NCBI GenBank assembly: GCA_964017235.1
Contig: OZ024936.1
Coordinates: forward strand, 58,517,028 to 58,581,027
DNA from: Sabellastarte sp. h YS-2021
Lineage: Eukaryota; Annelida; Polychaeta; Sabellida; Sabellidae
DNA: 64,000 nucleotides
Reading direction: 5' to 3'
This document shows, in pieces, positions 37,798 through 51,600 of this stretch. The position numbers and the translations under genes are program-made. Under the pieces are notes generated by a model. The model made no database searches, was not told the origin of the DNA, and saw only the letters and a program-made list of their open reading frames with translations. Position 1 is the first letter of the stretch. The number at the start of each line of letters is the position of its first letter.

Positions 37798-40700
37798 GCC
37801 ACATACTAAATCTGACTGTATAGGTTTTGAGATTACATCTGGTATACCAGTGGTGTCATATGTGTCATACAGGGTTGAGGAGAGTGAAAATACAGCCTCA
37901 GATGGCTGTATCAGGAAGTGCTGATATATTCTCAATTAAGGTAGATTCAAGGTTGAAAACCATATTGATTCACACAGGAGTCGCCACTGAAATGAATTTT
38001 AGTAGTGTGTTCCTTCAGAAATACACATGTAGCCCAAAGTACAGGTTCAGGGAGTGTAGTTGGCGAGAGATGCATACAATGCCAGATCAGCCCAAACCAC
38101 CCCTTAAAGTTGGTCAATCTGGCTGAGATTTTCACAGGAAACTCAGTTTATGTCAGAGACTGAATTTGTATTAGGCTGACTCACTCGAGGGCCACATTAA
38201 AAATTTCAATTTCCGGGGTGTGGGGGGGCCCCATGCCACCCCTCAGGTAGGAAATTTCAAGTATATCCTAATATTGCCAATCTGAAGCCCAAATTTAATT
38301 TTATGCCTATTTTAATAAATAATGAGGATATTTTAGGCGCATTTTGAGCATTACATGTCTGATCAGAAATTATTTTACCAAAATATTGTTCTAAATATAG
38401 CCCAAAATAGATGTAAATCAGCCCAAACCAGTACCAAATGTTGGTCTATAAGTCTGAAATTTGGCCCAAAAATCACTTGCTACATACTAAATCTGACTGT
38501 ATAGGTTTTGAGATTACATCTGGTATACCAGTGGTGTCATATGTGTCATACAGGGTTGAGGAGAGTGAAAATACAGCCTCAGATGGCTGTATCAGGAAGT
38601 GCTGATATATTCTCAATTAAGGTAGATTCAAGGTTGAAAACCATATTGATTCACACAGGAGTCGCCACTGAAATGAATTTTAGTAGTGTGTTCCTTCAGA
38701 AATACACATGTAGCCCAAAGTACAGGTTCAGGGAGTGTAGTTGGCGAGAGATGCATACAATGCCAGATCAGCCCAAACCACCCCTTAAAGTTGGTCAATC
38801 TGGCTGAGATTTTCACAGGAAACTCAGTTTATATCAGAGACTGAATTTGTATTAGGCTGACCCACTCGAGGGCCACATTAAAAATTTCAATTTCCGGGGT
38901 GTGGGGGGGCCCCATGCCACCCCTCAGGTAGGAAATTTCAAGTATATCCTAATATTGCCAATCTGAAGCCCAAATTTAATTTTATGCCTATTTTAATAAA
39001 TAATGAGGATATTTTAGGCGCATTTTGAGCATTACATGTCTGATCAGAAATTATTTTACCAAAATATTGTTCTAAATATAGCCCAAAATAGATGTAAATC
39101 AGCCCAAACCAGTACCAAATGTTGGTCTATAAGTCTGAAATTTGGCCCAAAAATCACTTGCCACATACTAAATCTGACTGTATAGGTTTTGAGATTACAT
39201 CTGGTATACCAGTGGTGTCATATGTGTCATACAGGGTTGAGGAGAGTGAAAATACAGCCTCAGATGGCTGTATCAGGAAGTGCTGATATATTCTCAATTA
39301 AGGTAGATTCAAGGTTGAAAACCATATTGATTCACACAGGAGTCGCCACTGAAATGAATTTTAGTAGTGTGTTCCTTCAGAAATACACATGTAGCCCAAA
39401 GTACAGGTTCAGGGAGTGTAGTTGGCGAGAGATGCATACAATGCCAGATCAGCCCAAACCACCCCTTAAAGTTGGTCAATCTGGCTGAGATTTTCACAGG
39501 AAACTCAGTTTATATCAGAGACTGAATTTGTATTAGGCTGACCCACTCGAGGGCCACATTAAAAATTTCAATTTCTGGGGTGTGGGGGGGCCCCATGCCA
39601 CCCCTCAGGTAGGAAATTTCAAGTATATCCTAATATTGCCAATCTGAAGCCCAAATTTAATTTTATGCCTATTTTAATAAATAATGAGGATATTTTAGGC
39701 GCATTTTGAGCATTACATGTCTGATCAGAAATTATTTTACCAAAATATTGTTCTAAATATAGCCCCAAATAGATGTAAATCAGCCCAAACCAGTACCAAA
39801 TGTTGGTCTATAAGTCTGAAATTTGGCCCAAAAATCACTTGCCACATACTAAATCTGACTGTATAGGTTTTGAGATTACATCTGGTATACCAGTGGTGTC
39901 ATATGTGTCATACAGGGTTGAGGAGAGTGAAAATACAGCCTCAGATGGCTGTATCAGGAAGTGCTGATATATTCTCAATTAAGGTAGATTCAAGGTTGAA
40001 AACCATATTGATTCACACAGGAGTCGCCACTGAAATGAATTTTAGTAGTGTGTTCCTTCAGAAATACACATGTAGCCCAAAGAACAGGTTCAGGGAGTGT
40101 AGTTGGCGAGAGATGCATACAATGCCAGATCAGCCCAAACCACCCCTTAAAGTTGGTCAATCTGGCTGAGATTTTCACAGGAAACTCAGTTTATATCAGA
40201 GACTGAATTTGTATTAGGCTGACCCACTCGAGGGCCACATTAAAAATTTCAATTTCTGGGGTGTGGGGGGGCCCCATGCCACCCCTCAGGTAGGAAATTT
40301 CAAGTATATCCTAATATTGCCAATCTGAAGCCCAAATTTAATTTTATGCCTATTTTAATAAATAATGAGGATATTTTAGGCGCATTTTGAGCATTACATG
40401 TCTGATCAGAAATTATTTTACCAAAATATTGTTCTAAATATAGCCCAAAATAGATGTAAATCAGCCCAAACCAGTACCAAATGTTGGTCTATAAGTCTGA
40501 AATTTGGCCCAAAAATCACTTGCCACATACTAAATCTGACTGTATAGGTTTTGAGATTACATCTGGTATACCAGTGGTGTCATATGTGTCATACAGGGTT
40601 GAGGAGAGTGAAAATACAGCCTCAGATGGCTGTATCAGGAAGTGCTGATATATTCTCAATTAAGGTAGATTCAAGGTTGAAAACCATATTGATTCACACA

Positions 40701-43244
40701 GGAGTCGCCACTGAAATGAATTTTAGTAGTGTGTTCCTTCAGAAATACACATGTAGCCCAAAGTACAGGTTCAGGGAGTGTAGTTGGCGAGAGATGCATA
40801 CAATGCCAGATCAGCCCAAACCACCCCTTAAAGTTGGTCAATCTGGCTGAGATTTTCACAGGAAACTCAGTTTATATCAGAGACTGAATTTGTATTAGGC
40901 TGACCCACTCGAGGGCCACATTAAAAATTTCAATTTCCGGGGTGTGGGGGGGCCCCATGCCACCCCTCAGGTAGGAAATTTCAAGTATATCCTAATATTG
41001 CCAATCTGAAGCCCAAATTTAATTTTATGCCTATTTTAATAAATAATGAGGATATTTTAGGCGCATTTTGAGCATTACATGTCTGATCAGAAATTATTTT
41101 ACCAAAATATTGTTCTAAATATAGCCCAAAATAGATGTAAATCAGCCCAAACCAGTACCAAATGTTGGTCTATAAGTCTGAAATTTGGCCCAAAAATCAC
41201 TTGCCACATACTAAATCTGACTGTATAGGTTTTGAGATTACATCTGGTATACCAGTGGTGTCATATGTGTCATACAGGGTTGAGGAGAGTGAAAATACAG
41301 CCTCAGATGGCTGTATCAGGAAGTGCTGATATATTCTCAATTAAGGTAGATTCAAGGTTGAAAACCATATTGATTCACACAGGAGTCGCCACTGAAATGA
41401 ATTTTAGTAGTGTGTTCCTTCAGAAATACACATGTAGCCCAAAGTACAGGTTCAGGGAGTGTAGTTGGCGAGAGATGCATACAATGCCAGATCAGCCCAA
41501 ACCACCCCTTAAAGTTGGTCAATCTGGCTGAGATTTTCACAGGAAACTCAGTTTATATCAGAGACTGAATTTGTATTAGGCTGACCCACTCGAGGGCCAC
41601 ATTAAAAATTTCAATTTCCGGGGTGTGGGGGGGCCCCATGCCACCCCTCAGGTAGGAAATTTCAAGTATATCCTAATATTGCCAATCTGAAGCCCAAATT
41701 TAATTTTATGCCTATTTTAATAAATAATGAGGATATTTTAGGCGCATTTTGAGCATTACATGTCTGATCAGAAATTATTTTACCAAAATATTGTTCTAAA
41801 TATAGCCCAAAATAGATGTAAATCAGCCCAAACCAGTACCAAATGTTGGTCTATAAGTCTGAAATTTGGCCCAAAAATCACTTGCCACATACTAAATCTG
41901 ACTGTATAGGTTTTGAGATTACATCTGGTATACCAGTGGTGTCATATGTGTCATACAGGGTTGAGGAGAGTGAAAATACAGCCTCAGATGGCTGTATCAG
42001 GAAGTGCTGATATATTCTCAATTAAGGTAGATTCAAGGTTGAAAACCATATTGATTCACACAGGAGTCGCCACTGAAATGAATTTTAGTAGTGTGTTCCT
42101 TCAGAAATATACATGTAGCCCAAAGTACAGGTTCAGGGAGTGTAGTTGGCGAGAGATGCATACAATGCCAGATCAGCCCAAACCACCCCTTAAAGTTGGT
42201 CAATCTGGCTGAGATTTTCACAGGAAACTCAGTTTATATCAGAGACTGAATTTGTATTAGGCTGACCCACTCGAGGGCCACATTAAAAATTTCAATTTCC
42301 GGGGTGTGGGGGGGCCCCATGCCACCCCTCAGGTAGGAAATTTCAAGTATATCCTAATATTGCCAATCTGAAGCCCAAATTTAATTTTATGCCTATTTTA
42401 ATAAATAATGAGGATATTTTAGGCGCATTTTGAGCATTACATGTCTGATCAGAAATTATTTTACCAAAATATTGTTCTAAATATAGCCCAAAATAGATGT
42501 AAATCAGCCCAAACCAGTACCAAATGTTGGTCTATAAGTCTGAAATTTGGCCCAAAAATCACTTGCCACATACTAAATCTGACTGTATAGGTTTTGAGAT
42601 TACATCTGGTATACCAGTGGTGTCATATGTGTCATACAGGGTTGAGGAGAGTGAAAATACAGCCTCAGATGGCTGTATCAGGAAGTGCTGATATATTCTC
42701 AATTAAGGTAGATTCAAGGTTGAAAACCATATTGATTCACACAGGAGTCGCCACTGAAATGAATTTTAGTAGTGTGTTCCTTCAGAAATACACATGTAGC
42801 CCAAAGTACAGGTTCAGGGAGTGTAGTTGGCGAGAGATGCATACAATGCCAGATCAGCCCAAACCACCCCTTAAAGTTGGTCAATCTGGCTGAGATTTTC
42901 ACAGGAAACTCAGTTTATATCAGAGACTGAATTTGTATTAGGCTGACCACTCGAGGGCCACATTAAAAATTTCAATTTCCGGGGTGTGGGGGGGCCCCAT
43001 GCCACCCCTCAGGTAGGAAATTTCAAGTATATCCTAATATTGCCAATCTGAAGCCCAAATTTAATTTTATGCCTATTTTAATAAATAATGAGGATATTTT
43101 AGGCGCATTTTGAGCATTACATGTCTGATCAGAAATTATTTTACCAAAATATTGTTCTAAATATAGCCCAAAATAGATGTAAATCAGCCCAAACCAGTAC
43201 CAAATGTTGGTCTATAAGTCTGAAATTTGGCCCAAAAATCACTT
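37798..43244 (+). repeat. Eight-unit higher-order block, copy 1 (U57-U64, 5447 bp)
   Basis: Marker order: U57 has TTTATGTCAG and GACTCAC, then TTGCTACAT at the U57/U58 boundary; U58 is common type; U59 has TTTCTGGGG and GCCCCAAAT; U60 has AAAGAACAGG and TTTCTGGGG; U61 and U62 are common; U63 has AAATATACATG; U64 has a 1-bp deletion (CTGACCACTCG, near 42946). Apart from that deletion, the same series recurs immediately downstream. Block edges cannot be fixed to the base because the flanking units are nearly identical. Confidence 0.9.
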
Positions 43245-46200
43245 GCCACATACTAAATCTGACTGTATAGGTTTTGAGATTACATCTGGTATACCAGTGG
43301 TGTCATATGTGTCATACAGGGTTGAGGAGAGTGAAAATACAGCCTCAGATGGCTGTATCAGGAAGTGCTGATATATTCTCAATTAAGGTAGATTCAAGGT
43401 TGAAAACCATATTGATTCACACAGGAGTCGCCACTGAAATGAATTTTAGTAGTGTGTTCCTTCAGAAATACACATGTAGCCCAAAGTACAGGTTCAGGGA
43501 GTGTAGTTGGCGAGAGATGCATACAATGCCAGATCAGCCCAAACCACCCCTTAAAGTTGGTCAATCTGGCTGAGATTTTCACAGGAAACTCAGTTTATGT
43601 CAGAGACTGAATTTGTATTAGGCTGACTCACTCGAGGGCCACATTAAAAATTTCAATTTCCGGGGTGTGGGGGGGCCCCATGCCACCCCTCAGGTAGGAA
43701 ATTTCAAGTATATCCTAATATTGCCAATCTGAAGCCCAAATTTAATTTTATGCCTATTTTAATAAATAATGAGGATATTTTAGGCGCATTTTGAGCATTA
43801 CATGTCTGATCAGAAATTATTTTACCAAAATATTGTTCTAAATATAGCCCAAAATAGATGTAAATCAGCCCAAACCAGTACCAAATGTTGGTCTATAAGT
43901 CTGAAATTTGGCCCAAAAATCACTTGCTACATACTAAATCTGACTGTATAGGTTTTGAGATTACATCTGGTATACCAGTGGTGTCATATGTGTCATACAG
44001 GGTTGAGGAGAGTGAAAATACAGCCTCAGATGGCTGTATCAGGAAGTGCTGATATATTCTCAATTAAGGTAGATTCAAGGTTGAAAACCATATTGATTCA
44101 CACAGGAGTCGCCACTGAAATGAATTTTAGTAGTGTGTTCCTTCAGAAATACACATGTAGCCCAAAGTACAGGTTCAGGGAGTGTAGTTGGCGAGAGATG
44201 CATACAATGCCAGATCAGCCCAAACCACCCCTTAAAGTTGGTCAATCTGGCTGAGATTTTCACAGGAAACTCAGTTTATATCAGAGACTGAATTTGTATT
44301 AGGCTGACCCACTCGAGGGCCACATTAAAAATTTCAATTTCCGGGGTGTGGGGGGGCCCCATGCCACCCCTCAGGTAGGAAATTTCAAGTATATCCTAAT
44401 ATTGCCAATCTGAAGCCCAAATTTAATTTTATGCCTATTTTAATAAATAATGAGGATATTTTAGGCGCATTTTGAGCATTACATGTCTGATCAGAAATTA
44501 TTTTACCAAAATATTGTTCTAAATATAGCCCAAAATAGATGTAAATCAGCCCAAACCAGTACCAAATGTTGGTCTATAAGTCTGAAATTTGGCCCAAAAA
44601 TCACTTGCCACATACTAAATCTGACTGTATAGGTTTTGAGATTACATCTGGTATACCAGTGGTGTCATATGTGTCATACAGGGTTGAGGAGAGTGAAAAT
44701 ACAGCCTCAGATGGCTGTATCAGGAAGTGCTGATATATTCTCAATTAAGGTAGATTCAAGGTTGAAAACCATATTGATTCACACAGGAGTCGCCACTGAA
44801 ATGAATTTTAGTAGTGTGTTCCTTCAGAAATACACATGTAGCCCAAAGTACAGGTTCAGGGAGTGTAGTTGGCGAGAGATGCATACAATGCCAGATCAGC
44901 CCAAACCACCCCTTAAAGTTGGTCAATCTGGCTGAGATTTTCACAGGAAACTCAGTTTATATCAGAGACTGAATTTGTATTAGGCTGACCCACTCGAGGG
45001 CCACATTAAAAATTTCAATTTCTGGGGTGTGGGGGGGCCCCATGCCACCCCTCAGGTAGGAAATTTCAAGTATATCCTAATATTGCCAATCTGAAGCCCA
45101 AATTTAATTTTATGCCTATTTTAATAAATAATGAGGATATTTTAGGCGCATTTTGAGCATTACATGTCTGATCAGAAATTATTTTACCAAAATATTGTTC
45201 TAAATATAGCCCCAAATAGATGTAAATCAGCCCAAACCAGTACCAAATGTTGGTCTATAAGTCTGAAATTTGGCCCAAAAATCACTTGCCACATACTAAA
45301 TCTGACTGTATAGGTTTTGAGATTACATCTGGTATACCAGTGGTGTCATATGTGTCATACAGGGTTGAGGAGAGTGAAAATACAGCCTCAGATGGCTGTA
45401 TCAGGAAGTGCTGATATATTCTCAATTAAGGTAGATTCAAGGTTGAAAACCATATTGATTCACACAGGAGTCGCCACTGAAATGAATTTTAGTAGTGTGT
45501 TCCTTCAGAAATACACATGTAGCCCAAAGAACAGGTTCAGGGAGTGTAGTTGGCGAGAGATGCATACAATGCCAGATCAGCCCAAACCACCCCTTAAAGT
45601 TGGTCAATCTGGCTGAGATTTTCACAGGAAACTCAGTTTATATCAGAGACTGAATTTGTATTAGGCTGACCCACTCGAGGGCCACATTAAAAATTTCAAT
45701 TTCTGGGGTGTGGGGGGGCCCCATGCCACCCCTCAGGTAGGAAATTTCAAGTATATCCTAATATTGCCAATCTGAAGCCCAAATTTAATTTTATGCCTAT
45801 TTTAATAAATAATGAGGATATTTTAGGCGCATTTTGAGCATTACATGTCTGATCAGAAATTATTTTACCAAAATATTGTTCTAAATATAGCCCAAAATAG
45901 ATGTAAATCAGCCCAAACCAGTACCAAATGTTGGTCTATAAGTCTGAAATTTGGCCCAAAAATCACTTGCCACATACTAAATCTGACTGTATAGGTTTTG
46001 AGATTACATCTGGTATACCAGTGGTGTCATATGTGTCATACAGGGTTGAGGAGAGTGAAAATACAGCCTCAGATGGCTGTATCAGGAAGTGCTGATATAT
46101 TCTCAATTAAGGTAGATTCAAGGTTGAAAACCATATTGATTCACACAGGAGTCGCCACTGAAATGAATTTTAGTAGTGTGTTCCTTCAGAAATACACATG

Positions 46201-48692
46201 TAGCCCAAAGTACAGGTTCAGGGAGTGTAGTTGGCGAGAGATGCATACAATGCCAGATCAGCCCAAACCACCCCTTAAAGTTGGTCAATCTGGCTGAGAT
46301 TTTCACAGGAAACTCAGTTTATATCAGAGACTGAATTTGTATTAGGCTGACCCACTCGAGGGCCACATTAAAAATTTCAATTTCCGGGGTGTGGGGGGGC
46401 CCCATGCCACCCCTCAGGTAGGAAATTTCAAGTATATCCTAATATTGCCAATCTGAAGCCCAAATTTAATTTTATGCCTATTTTAATAAATAATGAGGAT
46501 ATTTTAGGCGCATTTTGAGCATTACATGTCTGATCAGAAATTATTTTACCAAAATATTGTTCTAAATATAGCCCAAAATAGATGTAAATCAGCCCAAACC
46601 AGTACCAAATGTTGGTCTATAAGTCTGAAATTTGGCCCAAAAATCACTTGCCACATACTAAATCTGACTGTATAGGTTTTGAGATTACATCTGGTATACC
46701 AGTGGTGTCATATGTGTCATACAGGGTTGAGGAGAGTGAAAATACAGCCTCAGATGGCTGTATCAGGAAGTGCTGATATATTCTCAATTAAGGTAGATTC
46801 AAGGTTGAAAACCATATTGATTCACACAGGAGTCGCCACTGAAATGAATTTTAGTAGTGTGTTCCTTCAGAAATACACATGTAGCCCAAAGTACAGGTTC
46901 AGGGAGTGTAGTTGGCGAGAGATGCATACAATGCCAGATCAGCCCAAACCACCCCTTAAAGTTGGTCAATCTGGCTGAGATTTTCACAGGAAACTCAGTT
47001 TATATCAGAGACTGAATTTGTATTAGGCTGACCCACTCGAGGGCCACATTAAAAATTTCAATTTCCGGGGTGTGGGGGGGCCCCATGCCACCCCTCAGGT
47101 AGGAAATTTCAAGTATATCCTAATATTGCCAATCTGAAGCCCAAATTTAATTTTATGCCTATTTTAATAAATAATGAGGATATTTTAGGCGCATTTTGAG
47201 CATTACATGTCTGATCAGAAATTATTTTACCAAAATATTGTTCTAAATATAGCCCAAAATAGATGTAAATCAGCCCAAACCAGTACCAAATGTTGGTCTA
47301 TAAGTCTGAAATTTGGCCCAAAAATCACTTGCCACATACTAAATCTGACTGTATAGGTTTTGAGATTACATCTGGTATACCAGTGGTGTCATATGTGTCA
47401 TACAGGGTTGAGGAGAGTGAAAATACAGCCTCAGATGGCTGTATCAGGAAGTGCTGATATATTCTCAATTAAGGTAGATTCAAGGTTGAAAACCATATTG
47501 ATTCACACAGGAGTCGCCACTGAAATGAATTTTAGTAGTGTGTTCCTTCAGAAATATACATGTAGCCCAAAGTACAGGTTCAGGGAGTGTAGTTGGCGAG
47601 AGATGCATACAATGCCAGATCAGCCCAAACCACCCCTTAAAGTTGGTCAATCTGGCTGAGATTTTCACAGGAAACTCAGTTTATATCAGAGACTGAATTT
47701 GTATTAGGCTGACCCACTCGAGGGCCACATTAAAAATTTCAATTTCCGGGGTGTGGGGGGGCCCCATGCCACCCCTCAGGTAGGAAATTTCAAGTATATC
47801 CTAATATTGCCAATCTGAAGCCCAAATTTAATTTTATGCCTATTTTAATAAATAATGAGGATATTTTAGGCGCATTTTGAGCATTACATGTCTGATCAGA
47901 AATTATTTTACCAAAATATTGTTCTAAATATAGCCCAAAATAGATGTAAATCAGCCCAAACCAGTACCAAATGTTGGTCTATAAGTCTGAAATTTGGCCC
48001 AAAAATCACTTGCCACATACTAAATCTGACTGTATAGGTTTTGAGATTACATCTGGTATACCAGTGGTGTCATATGTGTCATACAGGGTTGAGGAGAGTG
48101 AAAATACAGCCTCAGATGGCTGTATCAGGAAGTGCTGATATATTCTCAATTAAGGTAGATTCAAGGTTGAAAACCATATTGATTCACACAGGAGTCGCCA
48201 CTGAAATGAATTTTAGTAGTGTGTTCCTTCAGAAATACACATGTAGCCCAAAGTACAGGTTCAGGGAGTGTAGTTGGCGAGAGATGCATACAATGCCAGA
48301 TCAGCCCAAACCACCCCTTAAAGTTGGTCAATCTGGCTGAGATTTTCACAGGAAACTCAGTTTATATCAGAGACTGAATTTGTATTAGGCTGACCCACTC
48401 GAGGGCCACATTAAAAATTTCAATTTCCGGGGTGTGGGGGGGCCCCATGCCACCCCTCAGGTAGGAAATTTCAAGTATATCCTAATATTGCCAATCTGAA
48501 GCCCAAATTTAATTTTATGCCTATTTTAATAAATAATGAGGATATTTTAGGCGCATTTTGAGCATTACATGTCTGATCAGAAATTATTTTACCAAAATAT
48601 TGTTCTAAATATAGCCCAAAATAGATGTAAATCAGCCCAAACCAGTACCAAATGTTGGTCTATAAGTCTGAAATTTGGCCCAAAAATCACTT
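43245..48692 (+). repeat. Eight-unit higher-order block, copy 2 (U65-U72, 5448 bp)
   Basis: Every marker of copy 1 reappears in the same order, 5447 bp downstream: TTTATGTCAG, GACTCAC and TTGCTACAT (U65/U66), TTTCTGGGG with GCCCCAAAT (U67), AAAGAACAGG with TTTCTGGGG (U68), and AAATATACATG (U71). By eye the only difference is that U72 lacks the 1-bp deletion of U64. This is a very recent tandem duplication or, less likely, a duplication made by assembly. Confidence 0.9.
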
Positions 48693-51600
48693 GCCACATA
48701 CTAAATCTGACTGTATAGGTTTTGAGATTACATCTGGTATACCAGTGGTGTCATATGTGTCATACAGGGTTGAGGAGAGTGAAAATACAGCCTCAGATGG
48801 CTGTATCAGGAAGTGCTGATATATTCTCAATTAAGGTAGATTCAAGGTTGAAAACCATATTGATTCACACAGGAGTCGCCACTGAAATGAATTTTAGTAG
48901 TGTGTTCCTTCAGAAATACACATGTAGCCCAAAGTACAGGTTCAGGGAGTGTAGTTGGCGAGAGATGCATACAATGCCAGATCAGCCCAAACCACCCCTT
49001 AAAGTTGGTCAATCTGGCTGAGATTTTCACAGGAAACTCAGTTTATATCAGAGACTGAATTTGTATTAGGCTGACCCACTCGAGGGCCACATTAAAAATT
49101 TCAATTTCCGGGGTGTGGGGGGGCCCCATGCCACCCCTCAGGTAGGAAATTTCAAGTATATCCTAATATTGCCAATCTGAAGCCCAAATTTAATTTTATG
49201 CCTATTTTAATAAATAATGAGGATATTTTAGGCGCATTTTGAGCATTACATGTCTGATCAGAAATTATTTTACCAAAATATTGTTCTAAATATAGCCCAA
49301 AATAGATGTAAATCAGCCCAAACCAGTACCAAATGTTGGTCTATAAGTCTGAAATTTGGCCCAAAAATCACTTGCCACATACTAAATCTGACTGTATAGG
49401 TTTTGAGATTACATCTGGTATACCAGTGGTGTCATATGTGTCATACAGGGTTGAGGAGAGTGAAAATACAGCCTCAGATGGCTGTATCAGGAAGTGCTGA
49501 TATATTCTCAATTAAGGTAGATTCAAGGTTGAAAACCATATTGATTCACACAGGAGTCGCCACTGAAATGAATTTTAGTAGTGTGTTCCTTCAGAAATAC
49601 ACATGTAGCCCAAAGTACAGGTTCAGGGAGTGTAGTTGGCGAGAGATGCATACAATGCCAGATCAGCCCAAACCACCCCTTAAAGTTGGTCAATCTGGCT
49701 GAGATTTTCACAGGAAACTCAGTTTATATCAGAGACTGAATTTGTATTAGGCTGACCCACTCGAGGGCCACATTAAAAATTTCAATTTCCGGGGTGTGGG
49801 GGGGCCCCATGCCACCCCTCAGGTAGGAAATTTCAAGTATATCCTAATATTGCCAATCTGAAGCCCAAATTTAATTTTATGCCTATTTTAATAAATAATG
49901 AGGATATTTTAGGCGCATTTTGAGCATTACATGTCTGATCAGAAATTATTTTACCAAAATATTGTTCTAAATATAGCCCAAAATAGATGTAAATCAGCCC
50001 AAACCAGTACCAAATGTTGGTCTATAAGTCTGAAATTTGGCCCAAAAATCACTTGCCACATACTAAATCTGACTGTATAGGTTTTGAGATTACATCTGGT
50101 ATACCAGTGGTGTCATATGTGTCATACAGGGTTGAGGAGAGTGAAAATACAGCCTCAGATGGCTGTATCAGGAAGTGCTGATATATTCTCAATTAAGGTA
50201 GATTCAAGGTTGAAAACCATATTGATTCACACAGGAGTCGCCACTGAAATGAATTTTAGTAGTGTGTTCCTTCAGAAATACACATGTAGCCCAAAGTACA
50301 GGTTCAGGGAGTGTAGTTGGCGAGAGATGCATACAATGCCAGATCAGCCCAAACCACCCCTTAAAGTTGGTCAATCTGGCTGAGATTTTCACAGGAAACT
50401 CAGTTTATATCAGAGACTGAATTTGTATTAGGCTGACCCACTCGAGGGCCACATTAAAAATTTCAATTTCCGGGGTGTGGGGGGGCCCCATGCCACCCCT
50501 CAGGTAGGAAATTTCAAGTATATCCTAATATTGCCAATCTGAAGCCCAAATTTAATTTTATGCCTATTTTAATAAATAATGAGGATATTTTAGGCGCATT
50601 TTGAGCATTACATGTCTGATCAGAAATTATTTTACCAAAATATTGTTCTAAATATAGCCCAAAATAGATGTAAATCAGCCCAAACCAGTACCAAATGTTG
50701 GTCTATAAGTCTGAAATTTGGCCCAAAAATCACTTGCCACATACTAAATCTGACTGTATAGGTTTTGAGATTACATCTGGTATACCAGTGGTGTCATATG
50801 TGTCATACAGGGTTGAGGAGAGTGAAAATACAGCCTCAGATGGCTGTATCAGGAAGTGCTGATATATTCTCAATTAAGGTAGATTCAAGGTTGAAAACCA
50901 TATTGATTCACACAGGAGTCGCCACTGAAATGAATTTTAGTAGTGTGTTCCTTCAGAAATACACATGTAGCCCAAAGTACAGGTTCAGGGAGTGTAGTTG
51001 GCGAGAGATGCATACAATGCCAGATCAGCCCAAACCACCCCTTAAAGTTGGTCAATCTGGCTGAGATTTTCACAGGAAACTCAGTTTATATCAGAGACTG
51101 AATTTGTATTAGGCTGACCCACTCGAGGGCCACATTAAAAATTTCAATTTCCGGGGTGTGGGGGGCCCCATGCCACCCCTCAGGTAGGAAATTTCAAGTA
51201 TATCCTAATATTGCCAATCTGAAGCCCAAATTTAATTTTATGCCTATTTTAATAAATAATGAGGATATTTTAGGCGCATTTTGAGCATTACATGTCTGAT
51301 CAGAAATTATTTTACCAAAATATTGTTCTAAACATAGCCCAAAATAGATGTAAATCAGCCCAAACCAGTACCAAATGTTGGTCTATAAGTCTGAAATTTG
51401 GCCCAAAAATCACTTGCCACATACTAAATCTGACTGTATAGGTTTTGAGATTACATCTGGTATACCAGTGGTGTCATATGTGTCATACAGGGTTGAGGAG
51501 AGTGAAAATACAGCCTCAGATGGCTGTATCAGGAAGTGCTGATATATTCTCAATTAAGGTAGATTCAAGGTTGAAAACCATATTGATTCACACAGGAGTC

